A program made the position numbers and the translations under genes. Shown here one piece after another: positions 1 through 9,032 of a stretch of 64,000 nucleotides of DNA (position 1 is its first letter; each line of letters starts with the position of its first letter). The DNA is from Lachnospiraceae bacterium Zagget2. Its GTDB lineage: Bacteria > Bacillota > Clostridia > Lachnospirales > Lachnospiraceae. The notes below the pieces were generated by a model, which had not been told where the DNA came from, did no database searches, and saw only the letters and a list, made by a program, of their open reading frames with translations. The stretch is from the NCBI GenBank assembly GCA_001941045.1, contig MSHD01000023.1, positions 1-64,000 on the forward strand, read 5' to 3'.

Positions 1-26
1 CACTTTCCACAACCCAAAGCTTTCGC

Positions 27-55
27 TTGCCAAGGGGGTCTTCGGGTGCTATTAT
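27..55 (+). promoter_or_regulatory. Sigma-A type promoter for the GH13-like gene
   Basis: TTGCCA and TATTAT are separated by 17 bp, with a TGC extension directly before the -10 box. The start codon of the GH13-like gene lies about 50 bp downstream. Nothing else is recognisable in the first 100 bases, and the end of any upstream gene is outside the window. Confidence 0.6.
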
Positions 56-108
56 ACATATAATTGGGTGTAGTATCGACTACAGGAAATCAGGAGAGGA
101 GGATGGCG

Positions 109-1917
109 ATGTTCGAGTATCGTGTAAGCACCGGAGACCCGGAGCGGATGGGTGTGACGAAGGCAGGAAGAGACGTCTGTTTTACGGTAAGCGTGCAGGA
201 TGGACAGGACTGCAGCCTGATCCTCTATCAAAAGGGAACGGACGAGCCTGCAGCGGAGCTGCCATTTACGAATGAGATGCGTTTTGCAGATGTCTGCGCG
301 ATGCGACTCCACCATTTTCCCCTGCAGGATTACGAGTATAATTACCGGACAGGCAGACACATCGTACAGGATCCTTATGCGGATGAGATTCGTGGACGCG
401 GGATCTGGGGCGCGGTTCCGGATGGCCCGCATGCGCTTCGCTGCGCCGCGCGCCCGGAGCGATATCCCTGGCGGGATGACAGACCGCTGCGCCTGGCGGA
501 GGAAGACTGCGTTCTCTATGTGACGCATCCGCGCGGCTTCACGATGGACGGCTCATCGAAGGTGAAGCACCCCGGGACTTTCGCGGGCATTCGTGAGAAG
601 ATCCCCTACTTAAGAGAGCTGGGGATCACGCAGCTTGAGCTGATGCCGGTTTATGAGTTTGCAGAGACCGGAGCGATAGAGAGCGGGCGCAGACATATGC
701 CGCTGCGGAAACGAGGTGAGGCGATCAGCAATTACTGGGGCTATGGCGAGGCGTTTTTCTTTGAGCCAAAGGCGGCCTACAGCGCGTCGGAAGATCCGGT
801 ACGGGAGCTGAAAGATCTGGTTCGCGAGCTTCACCGAAACGGGATTGAGCTGATCCTGGAGTTTTCTTTTCCGGAATACACTTCTCCGGAGCTGGCGGTT
901 GACTGTATCCGCCACTGGGTGCGCGATTACCATATTGACGGCGTCCATGTGACCGGAAGCGGCGCTCCGACTACCGCGCTGGCGCTCGACCCGCTGCTGG
1001 GTGAGACCAGGATTATGAGCGATTACCTGCCGATGGAGCACATTTACGGGAGTGCTTACCGGCCGCGAAAGCGGCGGCTTCTTGAATACAACGATGATTT
1101 CCTGGGAAAGGTACGACGCTTCCTGCGCGGAGATGCGGGTGTCGTATGGCAGATGGCAGAGTGCCTCTGCCGGAATCCGGCGCAGTATAACGTTGTGAAT
1201 TACGTGGCGGGGCACAATGGCTTTACGCTGGCAGATGCGCTGCGTTACGAGCAGAAGCACAATGAGGCGAACGGAGAGGGAAATCTTGACGGAAGCGACC
1301 GGAATTACAGCTGCAATTATGGAACGGAGGGGCCATCCGACGTGCCGGAAGTGGAAGAGCTGCGTGCGAGACAGGCGAGGAACGCGCTGCTGCTGACGAT
1401 TCTGGCGCAGGGAGTCCCGGCGATTTACGGCGGCGACGAGATGGGAAATTCTCAGCAGGGAAATAACAACGTCTACTGTCAGGACAACGAGATTTCCTGG
1501 ATTCAGTGGGCAAGCGATGAGAAGGGCCTTGCGCTGCAGCGGTTTGTGAAGGAAGCGCTTGCGCTGCGCAGGGAGCATCCGGCTTTCCGGCAGAGACACA
1601 CCCGTGTAGAAGGAACGCCGGCGATCTCCTATCATGGAAGCCGGGCGTGGTATGGCGATTTTGAGAACGACAGCCGTCATATTGGCATTCTGTACGCGGG
1701 CGAGGAAGCGCTTTACGTGGCGATTAACATGCACGAGGAGGCGCTGGAGCTTGCTGTGCCGAAGGCTCCGTCAGGACAGCGATGGCAGATTATCGTGGAT
1801 ACCGGACAGGGAGAAGAGGCTTTTTCTGAGAATGGCCCCGTGCTTTCACGAAAGACGGGTAAGACCGTGGAGATCCCGCCGCGGACAATTCTGGTGATGG
1901 CAGGAAGGAACGCATGA
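109..1917 (+). CDS. GH13 debranching-enzyme homologue lacking catalytic residues (probable pseudoenzyme)
   Basis: About 602 aa with the architecture of GlgX/isoamylase-type glycoside hydrolase 13 proteins: an N-terminal beta domain, a barrel and a C-terminal beta domain. Family landmarks are clear: NYWGYGEAFFFEPKAAYS, EYNDDFLGKVRRFLRGD, KHNEANGEGNLDGSDRNYS and IYGGDEMGNSQQGNNN. The four catalytic regions are degraded. Region I reads ILEFSFPE where DVVFNH is expected. Region II reads DGVHVTGSG where DGFRFDLA carries the nucleophile Asp. The AEPWD-like acid/base site reads MSDYLP. Region IV reads GHNG instead of AHDG. I infer a non-hydrolytic, perhaps glycogen-binding or regulatory, protein. 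ATG 109 was chosen because AGGAGG ends 6 nt before it; ATG 103 in the same frame is the alternative. The stop overlaps the next start (ATGA). Confidence 0.8.
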   Translation: MFEYRVSTGDPERMGVTKAGRDVCFTVSVQDGQDCSLILYQKGTDEPAAELPFTNEMRFADVCAMRLHHFPLQDYEYNYRTGRHIVQDPYADEIRGRGIWGAVPDGPHALRCAARPERYPWRDDRPLRLAEEDCVLYVTHPRGFTMDGSSKVKHPGTFAGIREKIPYLRELGITQLELMPVYEFAETGAIESGRRHMPLRKRGEAISNYWGYGEAFFFEPKAAYSASEDPVRELKDLVRELHRNGIELILEFSFPEYTSPELAVDCIRHWVRDYHIDGVHVTGSGAPTTALALDPLLGETRIMSDYLPMEHIYGSAYRPRKRRLLEYNDDFLGKVRRFLRGDAGVVWQMAECLCRNPAQYNVVNYVAGHNGFTLADALRYEQKHNEANGEGNLDGSDRNYSCNYGTEGPSDVPEVEELRARQARNALLLTILAQGVPAIYGGDEMGNSQQGNNNVYCQDNEISWIQWASDEKGLALQRFVKEALALRREHPAFRQRHTRVEGTPAISYHGSRAWYGDFENDSRHIGILYAGEEALYVAINMHEEALELAVPKAPSGQRWQIIVDTGQGEEAFSENGPVLSRKTGKTVEIPPRTILVMAGRNA

Positions 1918-2489
1918 AGCTGATTAATATATGGAGACATTTTTACACGATCACGGAGCATCGCCTCATGGTTGCGCGGCACTGCTTCCGCGTGGGGATG
2001 TACTGGCAGGGGCTGACACACGACCTGTCCAAGTATTCACCGTCTGAGTTCTGGCAGGGCTGCCGCTACTATCAGGGCTTTTGCAGCCCGAACAATGCGG
2101 AGCGCATGGATAAGGGATATTCCATCGCCTGGATGCATCACAAGGGCAGAAATAAACATCATTATGAATACTGGACGGACTACAATGTGAAGACGCATCG
2201 CATGGAAGGCGTGAAGATGCCGCTCAGGTATGTAAATGAGATGATCATGGACCGGATCGCAGCCTCAAAGGTGTATGAGGGCGCAAAGTATACACAGCAT
2301 TCTCCCCTGGCATATTATGAAAAAGGGAAGGACAGCTACATGATTCATCCGGAAACGAGCGCTCTGCTCGAATATGTCCTGCGCATGCTGAACAAGTATG
2401 GCGAAGAGAGGACTTTCGCCTGGATGAAAAAAAATATGGTTGGGAAGAAACGCTATCCCAATATCAGGAAAAGAGGAGTGAAGAAATGA
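1914..2489 (+). CDS. DUF5662 family protein
   Basis: 191 aa, soluble, rich in His and aromatic residues. The N-terminal half has LTHDLSKYSPSEFW followed by WMHHKGRNKHHYEYW, a His/Asp pattern that could bind a metal. This matches the DUF5662 family, common in Firmicutes and phages and without an established function. It starts on an ATGA overlap with the GH13-like gene and ends on another ATGA overlap with lrgA, so the genes are translationally coupled. No signal peptide or membrane segment is visible. The family assignment is from recall of the motif pattern. Confidence 0.65.
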   Translation: MKLINIWRHFYTITEHRLMVARHCFRVGMYWQGLTHDLSKYSPSEFWQGCRYYQGFCSPNNAERMDKGYSIAWMHHKGRNKHHYEYWTDYNVKTHRMEGVKMPLRYVNEMIMDRIAASKVYEGAKYTQHSPLAYYEKGKDSYMIHPETSALLEYVLRMLNKYGEERTFAWMKKNMVGKKRYPNIRKRGVKK

Positions 2490-2857
2490 AATACATGCGT
2501 CAGATCGCGCGTATTGCGGGATTCGCCTTTGTCGGCGAGCTGCTCAATACGCTGATTCCGCTCCCGGTGCCGGCGAGCGTATATGGCATGCTGCTGCTTC
2601 TGTTCTGCCTGTGTACGGGCATTGTAAAGCTGGAGCAGATCGAGGAGACGGCGGATTTTCTGGTGGAGATCATGCCGCTGGTGTTTGTGATGCCGGGCGT
2701 CGCCGTGATAGAGTCCCTGGGGCTTCTGGCCGACTCGCTGGTGGGGATCATTGTGATCTCGATTCTGTCGACGCTGCTGGTCTACGCGGTGACCGGCCTG
2801 ACAGCGCAGGCGCTGGTTCGCCTGCGGAGAAGAAGGGAGGAGGAGCAGCATGGATAG
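2486..2857 (+). CDS. lrgA: CidA/LrgA family holin-like membrane protein
   Basis: 123 aa, almost entirely hydrophobic with four predicted membrane spans. The family core is visible in LLNTLIPLPVPASVYGMLLL and in the central ADFLVEIMPLVFVMPGVAVI. LrgA/CidA proteins are holin-like and are linked in other Firmicutes to autolysis control and pyruvate or overflow-metabolite transport. The gene overlaps DUF5662 by ATGA and overlaps the start of lrgB by 8 nt, the usual lrgAB arrangement. No LytSR two-component genes are present in the window. Confidence 0.88.
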   Translation: MKYMRQIARIAGFAFVGELLNTLIPLPVPASVYGMLLLLFCLCTGIVKLEQIEETADFLVEIMPLVFVMPGVAVIESLGLLADSLVGIIVISILSTLLVYAVTGLTAQALVRLRRRREEEQHG

Positions 2858-3542
2858 TTTACTGCAGGAATCCCTGTTCTTTGGCTTCTTCCTGACACTT
2901 GCCTGTTATTTTGCCTGCGTGGAGATCGCAAAGCGTTACAAAAGCCCGCTTCTGAATCCCCTGTTCTGGTCGATCGTGCTGACGATCGTAGTATTGAAGC
3001 TTCTGGGAATCAGTTACAGTACGTTTGAGTATGGGGCGAAATACCTTAATTATCTGCTGACGCCGATCACGGTCTGCCTGGCAGTGCCCCTGTACCGGCA
3101 GCTGCGGCACCTGCGGGATTACGCGGATGCGGTGATCATCAGCATTCTGTCAGGAACGCTGGCCTGCGCGGCGATGATCTTTCTGATGTCAAAGATGTTC
3201 GGCTTCGACAAGTCGATGTACGCATCCATGGCGGTGAAGTCGATCACGACCGCGATTGCGCTTGGGGTAAATGAGGAGCTGGGCGGTATTCAGGTCGTAT
3301 CGATCATGGCGATCACGATCACCGGTACAATCGGCCCGATTTTCGCAACATCCGTCTATAAGCTGCTGCACATCAAAGAACCGATTGCACAGGGCCTGGC
3401 GCTCGGGACCGGTTCCCATGCGATCGGGACAAGCCGCGCGCTGGAGCTGGGCGAGATCCAGGGGGCAATGAGCAGCCTGGCGATTGTCGTAACCGGTGTG
3501 CTTACGGTGATCATTGCACCGATTCTGTACGGTATTTATTAG
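2850..3542 (+). CDS. lrgB: LrgB family membrane protein
   Basis: 230 aa integral membrane protein, partner of LrgA. The LrgB signatures are present: KSITTAIALGVNEELGG in the middle and LALGTGSHAIGTSRALELGE near the C-terminus. Length is normal for the family. ATG 2850 lies inside the last codons of lrgA with GGAGGAGGAG just upstream, so the pair is co-translated. The pair may work as a holin/antiholin-like system or small-metabolite exporter; the sequence does not decide between them. Confidence 0.9.
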   Translation: MDSLLQESLFFGFFLTLACYFACVEIAKRYKSPLLNPLFWSIVLTIVVLKLLGISYSTFEYGAKYLNYLLTPITVCLAVPLYRQLRHLRDYADAVIISILSGTLACAAMIFLMSKMFGFDKSMYASMAVKSITTAIALGVNEELGGIQVVSIMAITITGTIGPIFATSVYKLLHIKEPIAQGLALGTGSHAIGTSRALELGEIQGAMSSLAIVVTGVLTVIIAPILYGIY

Positions 3543-3558
3543 GAAAGGAGGGAGGCCG

Positions 3559-4566
3559 GTGACGATCCGTGAAAAAACAGAGGAGTGGGAGTGCCGTTTC
3601 TTAAGTCCCTATGCGGCGAGGAGTCGCGATTCACGGGGACGGGCATTGGACGAGCCTCCCTGTGAGATCCGGCCGGTCTATCAGCGCGACCGCGATCGTA
3701 TCCTGCACTGCAAATCGTTTCGCAGACTGAAGCATAAGACGCAGGTGTTTCTTGCGCCAAAGGGCGATCATTACCGGACGCGCCTGACGCATACGCTGGA
3801 GGTCTCGCAGGTCGCGCGGACGATCGCGCGTGCACTCCGCCTGAATGAAGATCTGACCGAGGCGATTGCGCTTGGACATGATCTTGGGCATACGCCTTTC
3901 GGTCATGCGGGCGAGCGGGTGCTGAACCAGGTCTGCTCGGAGGGCTTCGCCCATTACATACAGAGCGTTCGGGTCGTGGAAAAGCTCGAAAAAGAGGGCC
4001 GCGGACTGAATCTTTCCTGGGAAGTCCGCGACGGGATCCGGCAGCACCAGATGGATGGCCATGCAGCCACGCTGGAGGGCCGGGTCGTGCGGCTTGCGGA
4101 TAAGATCGCCTATATCCATCATGATGTAGATGACGCAATCCGTGGCGGTATCATCCGGGAGGAGGATATCCCGGAGATGTATCGTGTGACACTGGGACGG
4201 TCAGGCCGGGAACGCCTGAACACGATGGTCTGCGATATTATCACGACCAGTCTCGATCAGCCGGATATCCGGATGTCGGACGAGGTGGACGCGGCGTTTC
4301 GCGGCATCCGGCGTTTTATGTTTGAGAATGTCTATACGAATCCGGTTGCGAAGGCGGAGGAAAAGAAGGCGGAGAACATTGTGAGTGAACTGTTCCATTA
4401 CTATATGGAACGTCCGGAGCTGCTCTCCAACGAATATATCGAACGCATGTGGAAGGCAGGCGAGACGCAGGAGCGGAGCGTCTGCGACTATATCTCCGGG
4501 ATGACCGACCAGTTTGCCATCGACAAATTCCGGGAGTTTTTCGTGCCGGAGGCATGGAGATACTGA
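3559..4566 (+). CDS. dgt: Deoxyguanosinetriphosphate triphosphohydrolase-like protein (HD domain)
   Basis: About 335 aa. The HD-domain metal site is clear: TRLTHTLEVSQVAR around residue 70 and GHDLGHTPFGHAGE around residue 105. The N-terminal RPVYQRDRDRILHCKSFRRL is typical of the dNTPase/Dgt family, which hydrolyses dGTP to deoxyguanosine and triphosphate. The upstream ATG of the ORF track lies inside lrgB. The better start is GTG 3559, preceded by the purine-rich AGGAGGGAGG. The gene heads the dgt-dnaG-rpoD cluster seen in many Clostridia, which supports a role in dNTP balance around replication. Confidence 0.9.
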   Translation: MTIREKTEEWECRFLSPYAARSRDSRGRALDEPPCEIRPVYQRDRDRILHCKSFRRLKHKTQVFLAPKGDHYRTRLTHTLEVSQVARTIARALRLNEDLTEAIALGHDLGHTPFGHAGERVLNQVCSEGFAHYIQSVRVVEKLEKEGRGLNLSWEVRDGIRQHQMDGHAATLEGRVVRLADKIAYIHHDVDDAIRGGIIREEDIPEMYRVTLGRSGRERLNTMVCDIITTSLDQPDIRMSDEVDAAFRGIRRFMFENVYTNPVAKAEEKKAENIVSELFHYYMERPELLSNEYIERMWKAGETQERSVCDYISGMTDQFAIDKFREFFVPEAWRY

Positions 4567-4584
4567 CGAAAAGGCAGGTGCTGT

Positions 4585-6351
4585 ATGGGTTTTTATTCGC
4601 AGGAGCTTGTGGAGGAGATCCGCTCGCGCAGCGATATTGTGGACGTGATCTCCGGCTACATCAAATTACAGCGCAAGGGCAGCAGCTATACCTGTGTCTG
4701 CCCCTTTCATAATGACCATAATCCGTCCATGAATGTGAACCGGCCGCGGCAGATGTACTATTGCTTCAGCTGCGGCGCCGGCGGCGATGTGTTCAAATTT
4801 GTCATGGACTATGAGAATCTGTCCTTCCCGGAGGCGGTGAAGGTGCTGGCGGACCGCGCCGGGATTGCACTGCCCGAGCGGGAGGAGACGCGTGAGGACC
4901 GCGAGGAGAGAGATCTGAAGAGCCGGATCCTTGAGGTCAATAAGCTGGCAGCGCAGTTTTACTACTATATGCTGCGTCAGCCGGAAGGCCGGCAGGCGCA
5001 CGACTATCTGACCGGACGGGGGCTCTCAAAGGAGACGATCCGCAGCTTCGGGCTTGGCTGTTCCGGCAAGAGAGGAAACGAGCTCTATCAATATCTGAAA
5101 AGCAGGGGATATTCCGATTCGCTGCTGAAGGAGTCCGGACTCATGAATGCGGACGAGAAGCGCGGCATGTATGATCGTTTCTGGAACCGCGTCATGTTCC
5201 CGATCATGGACACACGCAGCCGGGTGATCGGCTTCGGCGGCCGCGTCATGGGAGACGCGAAGCCGAAATATCTGAATTCGCCGGAGACGAAGGCCTTCGA
5301 CAAGAGCCGCAATCTGTACGGCCTGCATCTGGCACGCGCAAGCCGCAAGCCGAATATGATTCTCTGCGAGGGCTATATGGATGTGATCGCCCTGCACCAG
5401 GCCGGTTTCAACCAGGCAGTGGCCTCGCTCGGAACCGCTTTTACGCAGCAGCAGTCGGTGATTTTGAAGCGTTATACGAATGAGGTGCTGCTGACTTATG
5501 ACAGCGATGACGCCGGTGTGCGCGCGGCGGCGCGCGCGATCCCGATCCTGAAAGAGGCAGGACTGCGGGCAAGGGTTATCAATATGGAGCCCTATAAGGA
5601 TCCGGACGAATTCATCCGGGCGCTCGGCGCGGAGGAGTTCCAGAAACGGATTGACAGCGCCGAGAGCAGTTTCTTCTTTGAACTGCGCATTCTGGAACGA
5701 AATTATGATCTGATGGATCCGGAGAGTAAGACGGCATTTTTCCGGGAGGTGTCCACGAAGCTTCTGGAGTTTGAGGCGGGCATTGAACGGGATAATTATA
5801 TAGAAGCCACGGCGGCGAGATACCATCTGAGCGCGGAGCAGCTCAGGAAGCTTGTAAGCCGGACCGGCGAGCGCCTGGGCGGGATGCCGCGTCTGGCTGC
5901 GCCGAAGCCGCCGCCCGGCAGGAAGAAACCGGACGATACGGAGCTTACGGCGCAGAGGATGCTGCTCACGTGGATGAGTGCGGACGAAAAGCATTATCGT
6001 TGTATTTCGCGTTACGTAGAACCGGAGGATTTCACAGATCCGCTGTGCCGGAAGGCGGCGGAGCTTTTGAAGGAGCAGGCGCAGGAGGGGACATTACGAC
6101 CGGCCTCGCTGTTCCAGTATTTTACAGAGGAGGAGGATCAGAAAAATCTGTCCGCCGCGCTCGGGGCGCAGTTGCCGACCCCGGACGGCCGGGCGGAGGA
6201 GGAAAAAGCGTTGCAGGAGACTATCCTGAGAGTAAAGCAGCAGAGTATTGCCTGGCAGACGGAAAATATGAAGCCGGGGGACATGGATGCCCTTATGAAA
6301 ATCGTCCGGAAACGCCGGGATATCGAGAAACTGCATATTTCTCTGGATTAA
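4585..6351 (+). CDS. dnaG: DNA primase
   Basis: 588 aa, normal length. In order: the CHC2 zinc-binding domain ([10 protein letters not shown] then [11 protein letters not shown]), the catalytic core, a Toprim domain with [16 protein letters not shown] and the acidic [12 protein letters not shown], and a C-terminal DnaB-interacting region. It synthesises RNA primers for the lagging strand. The gene starts 18 nt after dgt with GCAGGTGCTGT upstream and is followed within 20 nt by rpoD, reproducing the macromolecular-synthesis gene pair dnaG-rpoD. Confidence 0.97.
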   Translation: MGFYSQELVEEIRSRSDIVDVISGYIKLQRKGSSYTCVCPFHNDHNPSMNVNRPRQMYYCFSCGAGGDVFKFVMDYENLSFPEAVKVLADRAGIALPEREETREDREERDLKSRILEVNKLAAQFYYYMLRQPEGRQAHDYLTGRGLSKETIRSFGLGCSGKRGNELYQYLKSRGYSDSLLKESGLMNADEKRGMYDRFWNRVMFPIMDTRSRVIGFGGRVMGDAKPKYLNSPETKAFDKSRNLYGLHLARASRKPNMILCEGYMDVIALHQAGFNQAVASLGTAFTQQQSVILKRYTNEVLLTYDSDDAGVRAAARAIPILKEAGLRARVINMEPYKDPDEFIRALGAEEFQKRIDSAESSFFFELRILERNYDLMDPESKTAFFREVSTKLLEFEAGIERDNYIEATAARYHLSAEQLRKLVSRTGERLGGMPRLAAPKPPPGRKKPDDTELTAQRMLLTWMSADEKHYRCISRYVEPEDFTDPLCRKAAELLKEQAQEGTLRPASLFQYFTEEEDQKNLSAALGAQLPTPDGRAEEEKALQETILRVKQQSIAWQTENMKPGDMDALMKIVRKRRDIEKLHISLD

Positions 6352-6370
6352 GGAGAAAATAGGAACAATT

Positions 6371-7489
6371 ATGGAAGGAAGAACCAGTATGGACGAAAAT
6401 GTAGCAAAATTTAACGAAAAGCTGAAGGAATTACTGGAGCTCGCAAAGAAGAAAAAAAATGCGCTGGAATATCAGGAAGTCAGTGATTTCTTCAGCGATA
6501 TGGAGCTTGGCCCGGAAAAGCTGGAGAAGGTGCTGGAATTTCTCGAGCAGAACAACGTGGACGTACTCCGGATCACGGACGATGACGATGATGCGCTTAT
6601 CATGACCGACGAGGAAGAGGTGGACATGGAGCAGATCGACCTCATGGTTCCGGACGGCGTGAGCATCGAGGATCCGGTGCGCATGTATCTGAAGGAGATC
6701 GGCAAGGTGCCGCTTCTGACCGCGGAGGAGGAGATCGAGCTCGCAAAGCGGATGGAGGCCGGCGACGAGGAAGCGAAGAAACGTCTGGCTGAGGCGAATC
6801 TGCGCCTCGTGGTCAGCATTGCGAAGCGCTATGTCGGACGCGGAATGCTCTTCCTCGATCTGATTCAGGAAGGAAATCTGGGTCTTATCAAGGCGGTGGA
6901 GAAGTTTGACTACCGCAAAGGCTATAAGTTCAGTACCTACGCGACCTGGTGGATTCGTCAGGCAATCACGCGTGCGATCGCGGATCAGGCGAGGACGATC
7001 CGTATTCCGGTGCATATGGTTGAGACGATCAACAAGCTGATCCGCGTGTCGCGTCAGCTTCTGCAGGAGTTGGGGCGTGAGCCAACGCCGGAGGAAATTG
7101 CGGCGGAGATGAACATGCCGGTGGAACGCGTGCGCGAGATTCTGAAGATTTCCCAGGAGCCTGTCTCACTCGAGACGCCGATCGGCGAGGAGGAGGACAG
7201 CCACTTAGGCGACTTTATCCAGGATGACAATGTCCCGGTGCCCGCGGACGCTGCGGCCTTCACGCTTTTGAAGGAGCAGCTCGTGGAGGTGCTCGGCACG
7301 CTGACGGAGCGTGAGCAGAAGGTGCTGCGGCTGCGCTTCGGACTGGATGATGGGCGTGCCCGCACGCTTGAGGAAGTCGGCAAGGAGTTTAATGTGACGC
7401 GTGAGCGCATCCGCCAGATCGAGGCGAAGGCGCTCCGGAAACTGCGTCACCCGAGCCGCAGCCGGAAGCTGAAGGATTTCCTGGAGTGA
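6371..7489 (+). CDS. rpoD: RNA polymerase primary sigma factor (sigma-A/RpoD)
   Basis: 372 aa, the short Firmicute form without the long region 1.1 insertion. Region 1.2 begins near [17 protein letters not shown], region 2 contains [20 protein letters not shown] and [12 protein letters not shown] (2.3/2.4), region 3 has [12 protein letters not shown], and the region 4.2 helix-turn-helix is [18 protein letters not shown]. It directs transcription from the TTGACA/TATAAT promoters found through the window. ATG 6371 has AGGA 7 nt upstream; ATG 6389 (MDENVAKF) is an alternative with weaker support. Confidence 0.97.
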   Translation: MEGRTSMDENVAKFNEKLKELLELAKKKKNALEYQEVSDFFSDMELGPEKLEKVLEFLEQNNVDVLRITDDDDDALIMTDEEEVDMEQIDLMVPDGVSIEDPVRMYLKEIGKVPLLTAEEEIELAKRMEAGDEEAKKRLAEANLRLVVSIAKRYVGRGMLFLDLIQEGNLGLIKAVEKFDYRKGYKFSTYATWWIRQAITRAIADQARTIRIPVHMVETINKLIRVSRQLLQELGREPTPEEIAAEMNMPVERVREILKISQEPVSLETPIGEEEDSHLGDFIQDDNVPVPADAAAFTLLKEQLVEVLGTLTEREQKVLRLRFGLDDGRARTLEEVGKEFNVTRERIRQIEAKALRKLRHPSRSRKLKDFLE

Positions 7490-7535
7490 TCGGCATCTGT
7501 TGCGCCGGGCTCCGGGTACATAGAAGGGACAGGTT

Positions 7536-8246
7536 TTGAAGATCAGGCTTTCAGACAGAATGGAGCGGCTGGCCGGGTATGTGACCGAAGGAAATCGTCT
7601 GGTTGACATCGGTACGGATCACGCCTATCTGCCGATTGCGCTCGTGCAGGCGGGACGGATTCCGGCGGCGATCGCCGCGGATGTGAACGAGGGACCGCTT
7701 CTGCGGGCGGATGAGCATATCCGGGCGGCGGGGCTTGACGGGCAGATTGTGTCGCGGCTTTCCGACGGATTTGCGCGTATCCGGCCGGGCGAGGCGGATA
7801 CGGCTGTGATCGCCGGGATGGGCGGACAGCTGGTGAGACGGATTCTGGAGGGCGGTGCGCATTGCCTGGCATCCGTCTCAGAGCTGGTGCTACAGCCGCA
7901 GTCGGAGATCTGTCTGGTGCGCGGCTGGCTGGAGGAGCACGGATTTTATATTACGGATGAAGATATTGTGCTCGAGGATGGGAAATATTATCCGATGTTC
8001 CGCGCAGTACATGGCAGTCCGGAGACGGCGGCGAAGCAGGCGGAGCTGTATTTTGGCAGAGCTTCGCTCCAGAGATCGCCGCGTGTATTCCTTGGATTTC
8101 TGGACAGGGAATCAAAGAAGAATCAGAAAATCAGGAAAGGCTTAAGTGCGGCAGAGCGCGGGCAGGCGGCAAGACTTCGGGAACTGGAGGAAGTGGAAAT
8201 GTGGATTGGACAGGCGCGCGCGGCGGCAGAACGGAGTATGATATGA
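7536..8246 (+). CDS. trmK: tRNA (adenine(22)-N(1))-methyltransferase TrmK
   Basis: 236 aa class I SAM-dependent methyltransferase. The SAM-binding motif is LVDIGTDHAYLPIALVQ and the catalytic-region motif is AVIAGMGGQLVRRIL, both characteristic of TrmK (YqfN), which methylates A22 of tRNAs. Translation starts at TTG 7536, with AGAAGGGA 6 nt upstream. The C-terminal helical region fits the family's coiled-coil domain. Position between rpoD and the Nif3-like gene is the standard Firmicute order. The stop overlaps the next start. Confidence 0.88.
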   Translation: MKIRLSDRMERLAGYVTEGNRLVDIGTDHAYLPIALVQAGRIPAAIAADVNEGPLLRADEHIRAAGLDGQIVSRLSDGFARIRPGEADTAVIAGMGGQLVRRILEGGAHCLASVSELVLQPQSEICLVRGWLEEHGFYITDEDIVLEDGKYYPMFRAVHGSPETAAKQAELYFGRASLQRSPRVFLGFLDRESKKNQKIRKGLSAAERGQAARLRELEEVEMWIGQARAAAERSMI

Positions 8247-9013
8247 AGTGTAGTGAGATTTGTTTGCTCCTGGAGCGCGAGTACGGAACAGAATATGCCT
8301 GTGACTGGGATAATGTCGGGCTGCTGGCCGGGCGGCGCGACAAGGAGGTAAAGCGCATCCTGCTGGCGCTGGACGCGAACGATGAGACGGTGGCGCGCGC
8401 AGCGGACGGCGGATATGACATGCTGATCACGCATCATCCGATGATTTTTACACCGATTAAGAGCGTGACGGACGCGGATATGAACGGCAGGCGGCTGCTG
8501 AAGCTGATCCGGCAGGATATTTCTTATTATGCGATGCATACCAACTACGATACGCGTGGCATGGCGGATCTTGCGGCGAAGATGCTGGGGCTGACCGAGT
8601 GCGCGGTGCTGGAGGAGGTAAAAGACGGCGAGGGCATCGGGCGCGTCGGGCGACTGCCGGGGAGGATGACGCTGCGGGAGTGCGGAGCGTATGTGAAGAA
8701 GACATTCGGTATTCCGAGCGTGCGCCTTTACGGCGATCCGGATCGTGAGCTCTCCTTTGCCGCGGTCTGCCCGGGTTCAGGAAAGAGCACGATGAAGGAA
8801 GTCCTGAAATTTCACTGTGACGTCTACATTACCGGGGATATCGATCATCATACCGGCCTGGACGCGGTGGATCAGGGACTGTGTATTGTCGACGCAGGGC
8901 ATTACGGCATCGAGCATATTTTCATGGAGGATGTCAAAGCGTATCTTGAAAAAGTACTGACGGGCGTGCATATGGACTGTGTGCCGGTCAGACATCCCTT
9001 TGAGGTCGTGTGA
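8243..9013 (+). CDS. Nif3-like dinuclear metal centre hexameric protein
   Basis: About 256 aa. Begins with the family pattern CDWDNVGLLAGRR, then ITHHPMIF and MHTNYDTRGMADL, which contribute metal-binding His and Asp residues, and a C-terminal GHYGIEHIF. Members form ring-shaped hexamers with two metal ions and often act as GTP cyclohydrolase I type 2-like proteins, but the cellular role is unsettled. ATG 8243 overlaps the trmK stop; the ORF-track start at 8201 lies inside trmK and is not supported. Confidence 0.88.
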   Translation: MKCSEICLLLEREYGTEYACDWDNVGLLAGRRDKEVKRILLALDANDETVARAADGGYDMLITHHPMIFTPIKSVTDADMNGRRLLKLIRQDISYYAMHTNYDTRGMADLAAKMLGLTECAVLEEVKDGEGIGRVGRLPGRMTLRECGAYVKKTFGIPSVRLYGDPDRELSFAAVCPGSGKSTMKEVLKFHCDVYITGDIDHHTGLDAVDQGLCIVDAGHYGIEHIFMEDVKAYLEKVLTGVHMDCVPVRHPFEVV

Positions 9014-9032
9014 CAGAAAGGAGACAGTATCT

